Part shown: positions 38,801 through 53,800 of the stretch, one piece after another | Numbering within the stretch: the stretch's first letter is position 1 | Layout of the letters: every line of letters begins with the position of its first letter | Origin: Rotaria sordida | Lineage: Eukaryota; Rotifera; Eurotatoria; Philodinida; Philodinidae | DNA length: 64,000 bases | Direction: 5' to 3' | NCBI GenBank assembly: GCA_905250125.1 | Contig: CAJNOL010000016.1 | Location: forward strand, 275,844-339,843 | Notes under the pieces: model-generated | What the model was told of the DNA's origin: nothing | Database searches by the model: none | What the model saw: the letters and a program-made list of their open reading frames with translations, nothing else | Translations under genes and position numbers: made by a program

Positions 38801-41800
38801 TGTTTGAAATTAATTTTGTTGGCTTATTTGTATTTTTCTTTTTGTCAGTTTTGAATATGAAGTTTATGTTACAGCTGATAATTCAATATTTACATGTTAT
38901 TCATTTTTATGGAAATCAGAAAATGATTATCAAATTGTTGTACAACCAGGTCAAATTATGAAAGGAAGTAGAATTAGATCTGATGAAAGTAATTCAAGTG
39001 GTATGAATAAATAAATTTTATTTTTTGTATATCAAATCGATATTAAATTATTTTTAATTAATAGGTGAACCACTTTTAGTTCAAAAACGTACAGCAACAA
39101 GTTCAAATTCTCGACCAAATACAAGTACAAGTGCAACATTTGATCCAATTGATCAAACATCTGATGAAACATCAACAGATGAAAATATATCAGCACAAAA
39201 TCGAAATGAACGTTCTCCGGTAAATAAAATTCTAATGAGTAAAATAGAATAAATAATCATTTTAGTATGTTTTTTTTTTCTTTGAAATATCTCAATCTGA
39301 TTTTTTTTTTGTCATTTAGAAACAAATTCTTTTTTCTTATCAAAAGATTTAATTTTTAATTGTCTATAAAACTGTAGATTTTTATTAATGAAAGAAATCA
39401 ATTTATTATGACACTTATTTTTGACTCTATAATCTATTCCCATTTGTTATTAGAGTAAATGTTGATTGAAATTGGAATAATCTAACAAATTTGAGCATTA
39501 ACTATTTGAAAACTAATGATCTTTATCGACATAAATCCATATATGACTTCTATGTCGGTTTTGTTGCTGCTTATTTCATAGCTAAAAATTCTCAGTTACT
39601 TATATGAATTATAATTCTGCCAAAAGTTTATTAAATCAGAGTACTATATATACTCTTATAAATGATAACATCAAGAAGTTTAATAATTACAGAAGATTCA
39701 AATATAATAACACAAATTAACATATCATCACTTACATTAATAATGATGTCTGCATCATTGATTTTAAAAATTAATAAGATATAATGGATGTTAGAATACA
39801 TAGATAATGATTATAATTATATGGTAATGCAACCTATTTCATCAATTTTCATACATTATTTGTTAAATAATATGCTGATATTCTATAATTCATGAGTTTT
39901 TCAATGTATTGTAGTGGATTATTTTTATTTTATGACATAAATACATTAAAATTCATAAGAAAGAAAAAATAATTTTCATCAATTTTTTTTTCGTTTAATT
40001 TATTATAAGAAAATAATGCATTGTGTTCAAATAGTTGTTCAATGACCAATAATACATTGAAACATTCATGGATTATATAGCATTAGAACGTTTTTTTGTA
40101 AAATAATGCATCGAAATTCATGAAATAAGTTGCATTATTATGTTCAGAATAATCAATGAACAAATTAGTTAGATTATTCATTTTCAATGGACATTTACCA
40201 ATGATAAATGAAAATAGATTATAGAGTCAAATATAACATCACCTGAAACTTTTGCAAAAAGCTTAAACAGGATAATAGTTTATATTCGAGTACGTTTTTA
40301 TTCAGAAAATTTGGAAACATTCATTCATTAATAAGAATATACAGTTTTAAAGAGAATTAAAAATTGAATCTTGTTATGAAAGAAAACTTTTGAAATGGCA
40401 AGAACTGGTTGAGTGATCAAAAAATACTGAAAGAGTTATTTACTTTGTTGTACCCGTTATTAATATTATACGATTGTTATAGAACTTAACTAGCGCATAA
40501 AATCAACAACAACTTAAAAAATTTAAATTTTTAATAGCTAAGAAAAACTTACACATTTATACAAAAGCTGTTAAAACTATTCAATAAGCAAATAATTTTA
40601 TTTGATTTTGATTTTCGTCAAATTAAAGCCTATAGTTGCTAGTCTACTGATGCAAAAAATTCCAAATTAATCCATTGATCTATTGAGTTTTAATTAATGA
40701 TATAATCACAGCGTGTCGTTTTTCATCCTTTCAAAATTATTCAAGTACTTTTTTTTTGAAAATTGTTGCGAGCTTGTTATAAGTTGAAATCTCCTTTATG
40801 ATACATGATGCGATAGAACAAATTCTGCTCTACATTAGAAGTACTTTCTATCGTGACTGTTTTTTGAGTAAAAGTCAAAAACCAATGTTTTTAGGAGTCA
40901 TATCGGAAACTGTCAAGAAAAAACATGACAAAAGACAATTCATTTTTCATATGATGCTTTGCTCGTTTTAACATCAATCACAGGTAGAATTTTTTGTACG
41001 AACTCATTCACTCATTGTAGGAGGTATAAAAAATTGTTTTCACAGTGTGAATTCTTAAAGAGTCTTTTTCTATAAAAAGCTGTTATATTTGAAATTAAAA
41101 CCGATTATATTACTCAAATTATTTGCCTTTGTTACGTTATACATTGCAGGCGTAGAAAGCTTATCGTAGTCTCAGTAGTAGAATAGATATGTGTCTCATC
41201 AAACAAAGACATGTCAAGTCAAACTTAACATGATTCATTTTTTTAACTTTTATCTTCTACCTGTACAGACATGATCCTCAAAAATTAGTTATGTATTTGA
41301 TGAGATCTACATATAAGTTGTTGCTTGAATTATGGTAAGGTTTTTACTCCTGCTATTTATAACATAACAAAGGTATATAACTTAAGTGATATAATCAATT
41401 TTGATTTCAAATATAACAGCTTTTTATAGAAAAAGACTCTTTGCGAATCTATGCTGTGAAAACAATTTTTTATATCTTCTCCACTGCGTGAATGAGTTCG
41501 TACAAAAAGGTCTATATGTGATTGATGTTAATATTGGCTAAACATTATATGAAAAACAAATTATCTTTTGTTACGTTTTTCGTAACAATTTCTGATATGG
41601 ATAAAAAAAAAACATTGGTTTTTTACTTTTACTCAAAGAAAACCTATGATAAAAAAGCATTCCTTATGTAGAACAGAGTTTCTTCTATTGAATCATATAT
41701 CATAGAAGAAATATTAACTTATAACAGTCTCGCAACAATTTGCAAAAATAAGCTTATCGTCAATAAGAACTAAACAGATCAAAGGATTGATCTAAGTATA

Positions 41801-44800
41801 CCAGAGATTATGAGATGTAATTTGACGAAAACCAGATCATTTTAGCTCATCTAGCCTTTGAGACATACACAAAAGAAAAAGAAAACTATCTACTAATTGG
41901 ATAATTTTGACAGCTACGGTATGTTGGATTTAGATATTAAATTGTTTTAAGCAACTTTAATTAGAGTTAAAGTTTAAAAAGATTAATTACAATTCAAAAT
42001 TTGATATAGTTATCAAAAGATCTAATAGAAATATTCTTTTAGGTCTATAAAAGAATAACTAAAAAATACTAATTAAAATTTTTTAATCCAGAAAAGTCTT
42101 AATGAAAAATAATGGCATAATTTTCAATCGATCAATATTAATTTATACGTGTAGTCAAAGTTGTCAGATCGAAAAATGAAAAATTTACATTTTAAAATCA
42201 GAAAAAAAGAATCTGTAAAGTAATTTTTATCATGTTAAGATGTCCGTTCTAATTTCATAATTAAAAATCGATAAAAATAATATAATATGTCAGATTAAAT
42301 CAGTATGACTAAAAACTAAACAATGATTCAATCTCGAATATATTTTCTTATAAAACTTTTTTTTACAATTAGACACCTTTCCGACTATGTTTTTTCGATA
42401 ATGTCAGATGAATCGTTTTCGAAGTGAAATTCTTCAGTTGGTCTCGAATGTACATTTTTTTACATATGGAATATCTTCTTGGCATATAGCGAACAGCAGC
42501 ACATCATTATTATCAAGGTTCCGTAATTTAATTTTGTCACTACTTCATCATTATGAAAAAGTCACTTGAGAATTATTGTACGGAATGTCTTAGAAACCTT
42601 TTTTTAAAGTATTCTTTCTATTGACTTTTATTTAAAGAAAAAAAACCTATTTCATGCATTTGCTTATAAAATGTTCTAGAACTACTTATTGAATAGAACT
42701 CGCAATAGAAAAAAAGGTCAAAGGGTCGAAAATTCGACAACTTATTTATAATCAACTTGATAATATATCACAAAAAAAAACCATCGTATATTCCTTCTCA
42801 TTTCAGAAATTCTATATAAAATTATTTATCTTTTGTTTTTCGAATTAAATATTTCAGACACCTTATGCTCGTATTCGTTCTGGTTCATCAAATACATTTC
42901 ATCAAGCAACAACTGTTAGTCAAGAATTAAATGCTGTTTCAATTCCATATTTGGATAATGATTCAAAAACATTTCAATGGCTTGTATCAACACTTGAACG
43001 ATGGTATTCGAATCAAGGTTGGCCTAAAGGTACACATTCTGTTAAAATTCCTCAATCATTTCGAAAGTAAATTTATCTTATTTCTTTTTTTTTTTTGCTT
43101 GAAATACGTTTGGTTTTTTGTTTCTTTTTCTATAGTGCATTATTTAAACGACTATTTGAAACAGTTGGAACCAAACAAAATGCAAAAGAAGAACAAAAAA
43201 CAATTTATGATATGATAACACATTTAAGTGGACATGCATTACCAGGTATACCACAAAATTCTGTACCACCAAAAAAAATGGATGAAGCTACAAAACAATA
43301 TTTATGGCAACATCGTTTATTATTATTATTTTTAAAGTATTTTATCAATTTATAATCTTGATTTATTAGACCGAAAAACAAAGAATTGTTTTTTTTTTCT
43401 TTTGTTTTTCATAGAACACAAGGTTCATGTACAGCTTTTATTCGTCCAGAATATCTTCTTCCATTCGATTTATATAATGTTTATGTACAAATGCGTGAAA
43501 CAGCTTTATCAGCAAGTATATCGAATGAACAAAAAGATACTGAATTAACTCAAGAACTTACAAAACCTCTTCATTTATCACAAGAAGTTTTTGAAACTGT
43601 ATCCAAAAAAACATGGGTCGATGTACTGATGCAAATACTTAAAGTAATTCTTTAATTTGATGCTATGAAATAAACTTCTTCCTCAATACAAAAAATCATG
43701 AAGTTCTATTTTTGAAAATTCATATTACTCTTCCGAAGATGGCTTTCTATTACGCCTTGGAAAATTCTTTTTGTGGATAGTCTTCTATTCCGTACGGGTT
43801 TAATTCTTCTTTTTTTTCTTTTTTAGAGTCTTGTACTTGGTCGTATAACACCAAAATCATATGAACAATTAGGTATACCGGAACGAAGTAAATTAATGCC
43901 AGATATAAATACTGATCCAACATCAAGTAATATTTATGGTATTAGTGAACGAATATTATTAACATGGCTTAATTATTGTTATTCAAATTATCGTGAACAA
44001 GTTTGGACACATCGTGAACAATGTAAAGAAAGCTTTATTATCTATAATTTGAGTTGAATCTGTTTTTGAGTCATGTTTATGTATTCGAGATATTTTGTAT
44101 GATAGACAAAAAAAAAAAAAGAAAACTGATTGATTTCGAAAAGAAATAATCGTATTGTTATTGATTCATTATTGTAAATGAGAAAAAAATAACAAAAATT
44201 GTTTATGTATTTTATTATTTTAATTCTAGCTAATATGCCATCTGGTCGTTGGATTGTTAATTTTGATATTGATCTTGTTGACAGTATTGTACTTGGTACA
44301 GTATTAGGTGCCTATTGTCCATTTTTAGTATGTAGAATTCATTGAAAAATTTTCAATAAAAAAAAAACAAAGTAACAATGATTTATTTATGTCGTTTTTA
44401 TTATTAGATTGAACCTCATTTACAACGTATGTATGTTCATCCAACAACTGGTGAACAATATTTACAAAATGCACTTATTATTATTTCTTGTTTATTACAA
44501 CTTGGTCTTGAATATGATCTTCAAGCATTAGATATAACACGTGCTGATCCTATATGCATGTGTTTATTTGTTTGTTATTTATATGAACATTTACCTGAGT
44601 ATTTATCCAAAGGTACAATACAATTTGGTGGTATTTTACATGAACCATCGACATCACAAGTTAAAATAACAAATCCAAGTATACAAACATTAACTTATTC
44701 AATGAATATTATTGGTCGCGATGCTGATGAATTTCAACTTGTTAAAGGTGCAACATTAAGTATACCAGCTAAAACATCATTATTAGTTAATATTCAATCG

Positions 44801-47800
44801 AAAAATAATCGTCTTCGACCAACTGATGCTGTTTTATTATTATATGGAAAACGAACAAGTACTTATCCAGGTTCAGCTATGGTCTTTTATTTACAAGGTT
44901 CAATACAAACAGTTACACCAAAAGTAAGAAATAAAATAAAAAAGGAGAAAAAGACAAAGGAAAAAAATTCTTTTACACTGATCATATTTTTTTTATGCAT
45001 GTCAATGAAAACATTTGTTCTCTATTGTCCTTCTTCTTATAATAGTGTGTTTATTCGACAAAGGTAAAGATCAAGTTTTTGATATTTTGTTAATTGACTT
45101 GTAATGTTTTGTTGTGTTTTGTTGTTAACTTGATTGACTTTTAAACAATCTCAATTAGTTTTTTTTAAGAATATTGATAAAAATTTTTTTAAATTTATTT
45201 TAATTAGAAAATTCATCGTATTGAAGCACCACTTTATAAAATAACAAAATCAACAATTGAAATAACAAATCCATATGATCAAGGTGGTATCTTTCAAGTA
45301 GCTATTGTTAATTCATCTGAAAATACACAGGAAATGAAAAATCCATTAGTTACATCAATTGAAGGGTGAATATTTCCGTTTTTTCTTCGTTAGATTTTCT
45401 TTTAAATATAAATCTCTCTTGTTTTTTTTCTTCTATTGATAGAAATAAAAAAGATACAGTTGAAGAATTATTTCAGAATTTAAAAAAAACTAAAAAAAGA
45501 TCAAATCAAAATCATGAAGCTGATTGTTTTTTTATTGAACAAACTTCAATTGAATTAAAAGCACATGAAACAAAACATTTTGAAGTGCAATATATTGCAA
45601 CAACATCCAAACGTCGTGAAGCATTACTTGTTTTTATGAATGAAACAATAGGAGAATTTCTTTTTCTTATTGAAGGTATTCCAAAGAAACCTGAGTATGC
45701 ATTATAAAATATTTATATTTACATTGTATACATACATTTATTCTTTTTCTTTTTTGTAGACCATTTCCCGTATCCAGTGACAAAGCAATGAAATTTGATC
45801 AGAAGAAAGGTAAGCAATCAATTATTGACGAGAGTTTTTCACATTTCTTAGAACAAAATTCAGTAATGTCTTTTTTCTATCGAAAACTGTTTTGATCATA
45901 ACAGGTGACCCAATAAAGAATAGATGTTTCAGTATTTTGAAAGATCTCTTATTTATAAATCACTCGTTACAATGCTTAAAATATCTTAGAAATAGTATTT
46001 ATATTGTCGAGGAATCAAGAAGAGATATTTGCAGAAAAAGATAAAGTAACATTTTGTTGTTTAAGCTAAAAAAGATATAGACAAGGATAGAAATAATAAA
46101 ATTTACTAAACAATACAATTACTATTAGAATTCATAGTACAATTTATAATTCTAAAAGATATTTTTTTGAGTAAAATCGTTACACTAACATATTAAGAAT
46201 ATATGTCAAAAGAAAATCCAAAGTCTCATAATCTATATATAATTTAAAAGTCTTCTGTTTTTATTTCTCTCGATATATACGATTTCTATTCAAGCATAGA
46301 ATTATCATTTATAAAATATTTATAATTAACATTTCATTATATTTATTAGCTAAAGTAGAAAAACTACGCTTTCAAGCTGTAGTTGGTGTAACAAATGTAT
46401 TTGATATTGATATTCCTGTAAAAAATAGTCAACGACACAATGCTTTAGTTGCTGTTCGATGGCAGGTATGACAAAAATAAACCTCTTCAGTTTTACCTTT
46501 TAATATAATTATTTATATGCGAAAAAAATAACAGGGCATGTCAGAACGTGAACGACAAAAACAAACATTACTTGGTTTAACTAATCAATTACCAGAACCT
46601 TCAAAAAAAACTTTTCATCCATATTCTCGTTTACCTGAATTTAAAGTTCAATCATCATCAACATCAAATAATTTTATTATTCCAACAAGTTTATCATTTC
46701 CAACCGAAGAATTATCTGTTAAATTACCAATACGTTTTCAAGCTGATAAAACAGGTATTTATTCAACAAGAGTTTCTTTAACATGTGGTGATGATATACG
46801 TGATTTTGATATTGAAATACATTGTGTTACACAAAGTGATAATGATAAACAAACAGCTGGATTACATATGAGAACAAGTGTATTTACACCTGTACAACAA
46901 AACATTCCAATTGTATGTTAAGATTTATTTATTTTTATTTGAATTTAAAAATTCATTGTTTTTTCTTTTAGGCTAATTCAACTGAAGATGATTGGAATAT
47001 GACAGCAACATTTTCGGGTAATAAAGCATTTTCTGGACCAAAAACATTTCGTGTTGAAGCTAAATCAGTCTATCAATATCCATTAACATTTCATCCACAA
47101 ATTGAAGATGATAAATTTCAAGCTCAAATGATAATTAGTAATGCTGATACAGGTTTTACACAAGCATATAATCTACGTGGTAAAGCTGATCGTGGACCAC
47201 CTGTAAGTTAAATTATGTTGTGAAACACAATCTAAAAGAAGTGTTGAAGTATAGAAGTAAAAATTTGGACGTTCCACAGATCATAAGCAGATGCTATTCA
47301 CAAAAGAACATTTCAAATTGTTTGATCGCTTTCTACTTGAAGCTATTTCTATTGAATCGATCATGATGACTAGTAACAAAAGTCTGTTTTGGTTTGATTT
47401 TCCGATCTTCACGTGTTGAGTCATCGGCGCCTTACTCAGGTTTTACTCTGTAAGCATAGGATTGTTGAGAATCTAGATGATCAAATTTCAAACTGAAATT
47501 TTGTCCATAAATAGGATTGATAGTTACTAGAAACATCTTTCTTGTGAAACATACACCCCAGAAAAATAGGTGTTTCTTTAAAATATATATATTTTAGCAA
47601 ATATTTTGGCTCAAACTTTGAGATGTTTCTAGTGATTATCAAATCTATCTATGGACGAACGTTCAGTTCAAAATTCAATCATTCAGGTTCTCAACGATCC
47701 TATGCTCATTGGACAAAAACTGAGTAAAACACCCATAACTCAACTCACGAAGATCAGAAAACTAAACCAAAACATACTTTTTTACTACTCCTTGCGACAG

Positions 47801-50800
47801 ATCGAATGGCAATAATCTCAAGCGAAAAGCGATTGAACAGTTGAAAATGTTTCCTCGTCAGAGTCTATGACAAACTGTATATTAATAATATTTCATTATA
47901 ATATATGAACTAATTTCTTATTGTATTTCTAAAGGATTAATAAAGAAATGTGTCTGAAATTAGATAGAATAAATTACATCATGTTTCACATTTTAATCCC
48001 ATAGGAATTTTGCTAACGCCTTATACAGAATGCAGTTTAAGAAAAAGTCTTTTTCCTTTATTAGATCGGTCATTTACAATTAGAAAGCAAAGTTGGTTCA
48101 ACGTAAGTTTAACTTTGAAAGGAAATAATTAAATAAATAAATTTCTTATTTTATTTTATTTTTTTTATATAGAACAACTCATACTATTAATATATCAAAT
48201 AAAAAAGCGAAGAGAACTGCATATTTTGTCACATGTAATCTTCCATTTGTTCAAGGACCACCTTATGTTTGTGTTCAACCAAAAAAATCTGCTCGATATG
48301 AATTTGAAATTTGTCCACCAAAACGAGGCACTTATAAAGGTGTTGTCGTTTTTCAACCAGGACCATGGCCTATTAAGTATGTTTGAATTGCAGTAAATAA
48401 AAATAAAAACTCATTTTTAATTTTTGTTTTTTTAATTTTTATTTAAATAGAGATATTGATTCTGATGGTGATGAAATTCCACCACTTGAACAAGATGATC
48501 CGGCAGATTTTCAATATTCACTTTGGTTTACGGTTGATATTAACGTTCAATCACCTAATCCTCAAACAACAGTTGATTTAACAGCACCATGTTTAGTATG
48601 TTTAGTTAAATATGATGTTTATTTAGCAAAAAATATCTGCTAGAAAATTTTTCTTTTCTATGCAATATTTTATATATTTATTGATTGAAATCAAATGATG
48701 AATGTCTCATAGATGAGTTATTATTTAAAAAGGCTTTGAGAAATATTAATTTCAAATGATTTTTCTGGAATCTTCGAACGTTAATTATTGAATGTCTCGA
48801 TCGTGCTGCTAATTCTTGTTTTGAATAATAGATTAGAGATTCAAGTTTTTATTGTTACGAGAGAAATTCTTGACTGTAATACAAAGATTAACTTCTTTTT
48901 TCTGATACGTAGAAATATTAACAAGGTAACTTCGTAAATGACTAAAAACTTTTGAGTCCATATTTTTCCTAGTAGTGTAGAAGAATACTAGAGTAGAACA
49001 ACTTTCGAAAAGGTTCGTGGCCTTTTGGGATGTTAATCGAACTATTGAATTCACTTTCGTAGGATTCAAGAAGTAAAAAACGGATTTTTTCAGTTTTAAT
49101 CGAAAACAACCCGAAAATTTGAAAGAGTACAACAATAAAATCCACGAAAAACTTTTAAAAAATCTATTAAGATTCGGAAATCTGTAGAAGTCTGACTCTG
49201 CTGTTCCCATCAATAGGAGCTTACATTTTCAATAAAAATTTATGATTGAATTCCTGCCTGAAATTTAACTCACACAAAATTCTCACTTTAACTAAGATGC
49301 ATAGAAAATTTCAGGATCTTTATATCTCGTCTTTTCTAGATATAAAGTTTTCAACACCTAACATCTTCTCCTTGATATCGAGTAAACTATGTAAAGAATA
49401 GTATGTAAGTGTGGGTGTTTTCCTCTTCATACTGATACGCACAGCTACACCGACAACCTTTCACGAATTCGACTGAATCTAACTATTGAACCTCCCACAA
49501 AATGTAGAAACTATACTATCACCATGAGTTTTTTTGGGTAAAAATAAAGACGAACAAAACTTTCTTTTGATGGTATCTGTTTTTGACCAAGCAACATATT
49601 TAATCAATTTGGTAATAAATTAATTAATCGTAATAGAATGGATCATATTTGATGCCGACTTGTTTTCAGTTATGTATTCATTCGGTGATAGTGAAATAGG
49701 AGAAAATAGAAATTACCTATATATTGAATGAAAAAATAATCTATGCCATTATAATATAGACTGAAATCTTGAATATCTAGAATAGATATAGGTCGATGTG
49801 ACCGAATGTCTTTATAAGCTATTCATTGTTGTCAATTATTCTCTATCTAGTGTGACAAAATGATTTTCATTTTTTTCATAGAAATAATCTCATATACATT
49901 TATTATAATTAGAGAAACGATCATTGCTTATTTAACAATATTTATTTCAAAAGAACACATTTCTATGATCAATATGTAAAAGTAAATTAAGCAAGAAAAT
50001 CACAATTTATAATTGATTCTAGTAGTCGGAAAATTTTTGAAGTCTCGACATCCGGCAGCTGATTAATTTTCAATGAAGGCGTATAAATCAGAATATAGTT
50101 TTGTTTTCTTTTTCGCGAAATAGCAAAAAAAACAAAGATCTATTAAATAACTTATCGGTTTCTTTTTTAAATTTAGGGTTCAAATTCATTAATTATTCCA
50201 TTGAAAAATCCGCTTGATCATCCAATACGATTAGATATTGATTTAGAAACATTACCAGATGTTATTGTAAGATTAATTTTGACCAGTATTGTTTTTTGTT
50301 GTTGTATAGATAAATATTTATTTTTAAGGGTAATGATTCAATAGAAATAGAAGCAAATGGTGAAGCTCGTTATGAACTTATATTCAAACCGAAAACTATT
50401 GGAAATTGGAATGGAGGGTAAGAAACAGAAATCTTTAGAGAAAAAAAAACTAAAGATTTATTTATTCAATATATTTTTTTTTCTTTTATTAATTTTTAAT
50501 TATTATATTTTATCTCAATCAATATGTCAGAAGAATATTTTTCTGCTAGAATGAATTCTATCGATTATATGGAAAAAGAGAGTAATCAGCCGTGTTAACT
50601 GTCATACTTATATATATATTTTTCTAATTGATAGACAACATAAAAAATAAACGTGTGTAAATTTCTAAAAGTTCATTTGTTTTTGTTGTTGTTTCTTTAG
50701 TCTTATCTTTTATAATGATGAAATTGGTGAATTTTGGTATGAAATTAATTTAATTAGTACAAATCCACAAAAAGTTGAATTACCATCAATGAGTGCACCA

Positions 50801-53800
50801 CTTGGAGGGTAAGATATATATTTATATATAAATGAGTGAATTGTAATTTTACGATTGGTGCAAAAAACCGAAAGTAGACCTAAACAATATCTGAGTAGTA
50901 CATTGTATTATACTGTATGTTTATATTACACAGCACACGTTTTCTAAATATTCACCGAGACATGACTCACTTCGATGTAAACATATCGTAAGAAACATTA
51001 TTTAATGGAAAAACCGATTATTACTCGCTGAAATTTCATGTAATAAAACTGGTTATTAATTCTGAGCTGATGTTTGCTCTTAAAGTAGAGTCAATTTCGA
51101 AAATGGAACAAGTTTTCAATAATATAAAATGTAATCTATCTTGTCTCACTGTTCTTTAAAATATCATATTAAAACTGTTTTTCTACAGGCCGTAATAGAC
51201 TACTCAAACTCTATGTAGTAGAAATACTTTTTAAAATTTAGAATCGATGTTCGAAATAAAAGAAAGATGCATTTCTACAATGAAATAGATTCAATCGTAA
51301 AAAATACTATTTATTTTGATTTATTCTCAATTGAAATATTATATGATAAAATTTTATTCCATATTTTGTTCTGTAATGAAAATTTCTCGAGAACATTTGT
51401 CATACAGTATTTCCGACGATTAGACATGAAAAGAGAAAGGTACATAATTCGACAGAATACTTCAAATTGATTCTCAGATAACTCTATACATCCACACTCA
51501 CTCCGAGACCAGTAACATACAAAAAAAATTGTTCGAATTGATCAACCAGAATAAAAGTTATTAACCAAATACAGCTAAAGTCTCAATCGTATGAAAAAGT
51601 TAATATTCACTCATATATATATATATAAATTATTATTAAATATTGATTAAATCATCATTGTAATATGTTTTTTTTTTGTTTAAAGAAATGCTACACAAGA
51701 AATAACAATTGAAAATCCACTGGATGAACACGTTACATTTCAAACAATATTATCAAATAATAATAATTTTACAATAAATACTGATCAAGATACAATAATA
51801 GTCCAACCTAAAAGTCAAGCTAAAGTTAATATTATATTTAATCCTTCATCGATTGGAAATGGAACTGAACAAAAACATCAATCGAAAATTTCATTTGTTA
51901 ATGATAAGGTTTGCATATAAAAGAAGGAAAAGAAAAGAAGAACTATTACTTTCAATTTTTACAATCTTTGTTTTTAAATGCACATACATTAGATTCAAAC
52001 AAATCAGGATTCTCTTCCGAGTACTGAAAAAGTAACATGATGCTTTATCTTGCTCTGCTATACCGCTTTGCTGATAGAAAATTATATTGCATTTAAAACA
52101 AAAACGAATTTATTTAAATTTAACAGATATTTGAAATAAATTAGTTGAATAAATCTCTCCGACGATTAGTAGGAAGAAAAATCTATGTTAAGTGAAGTGA
52201 CTAGTCCAATGGTATTGATATCAGAGCTGAGCATCGGACACAGAAGCTGATCCTGTATTTAATCTAATTTTTATTAGAATTTTTGCATAATACACACCGT
52301 CATCAGTAATACTTGATACGTATTGAGAACGACGACGTATTTGGGTATAGGAGTCTTCTGTAACCCTCAACATAGAATGATGTATAACGTAGTAGTCTTC
52401 TTATAACAAAACGTTCCACATATACATAGAGTAAGTGTCTCTTACAGTGATTTTTCAGTAAAAAAAAAAAAAGTTTTTTTTTATCGAATTTGACTTTCTC
52501 AGGTAATAGTGGTATTGGAGAGATGATAGAGCTATATTGAGCAGAAAAGATGGTCTTTCTAAGTTAAAAAAATATATGTCTGGCTCGTCTATGGAAAAAT
52601 GCCTATTGTATTCCGTGTGGTAGAACCGACTGAAATAGTAGGAGAGGACAGAAACAGTTGTCCTGTGTTCAGCTATGATCGATATGAATATGTATGGAAA
52701 TTGTAATTTTGTATTTTGGAAACATCTCGTACCATCTCTCACATTTGTTCACACTACTGCCGGTATATCGGCAATAGATTGCCAGTCAAAAAACAATTAT
52801 TGGTATATCGTGATAGAAAGGCAGTTAGAACATAACCAACCGTTGAAGTATCAAACTGCTATCGGTTGATTTGTGGTATATCGAACAGTTTACGAACATT
52901 TTTTTTTTGACTCAAATTCCATGGTATATTTATCTAAATATTTCAATACTATCCTCACCTTATGATCTACGTTTTGAAATGAAATGAAAAGGAAAAAAAC
53001 ATAATTATTCAATTGATCATTTATTTCTATTGCTTGTTCAAAGTGATTTCTGTTATATATGAATGCTTAATACTGATTTAATTATTCATTTAATTATATT
53101 CTTTTTTTTTTAATTTTAGCTTGGTACATTGAAATATACTGTTAAAGGTGTTGGTACAAAACCTCAAAAACAACAATCTCCTATTATTATGACAAGTGAA
53201 ACTGGTGTTAGCTCAACAACAAATATTGATTTTCAAAATCCATCTAATCATCCGATTCGATGTGATTTTTCTCTTTCATCTGGTAAGAAAAAAAATGTTA
53301 AACACATTCTTTATATAAAATGAAATTTGTTTTCTTTTTTTAATAGGAATGAATAATTCATTTCGTATTTTACTTGATAAAATTGAAAATATATCAATTG
53401 GACCACGAGAAAAATTTCATATTCCAATTGCGTTTTGTCCAGAAACCTTATCTCGACATGACGCACAATTACGTATTATTGGACGTTTACCAGAAGGAAA
53501 AACTTGGTCACCGGACAGGTAAAAAGAACTTGTTCTTTGTTTCAATAAATTCTTTAATGTTTATATTTTGTTTTTAAAGTCCTGATGCATCTGAACTTTC
53601 ATGGACATATCCTTTACAAGGCATTGCTTTTAATTGGATTCGTCAAAAAGATGAAGCGGATAATCAATTGACAATAATTGAATGTGTAGCTGGTGAACGA
53701 GTTGAACAACAACTTGAATTTGAATTAAATCGACAATTATTTCGTTTTGATAATCGACATTTAAATAGTAAAAACAAAACCAAAACTGTTTTTTTTTCAG

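Noticed and set aside
48833-49213. 126-codon minus-strand frame in CFAP47 intron 37
   Set aside because: The composition is that of translated AT-rich non-coding DNA and there are no family motifs.
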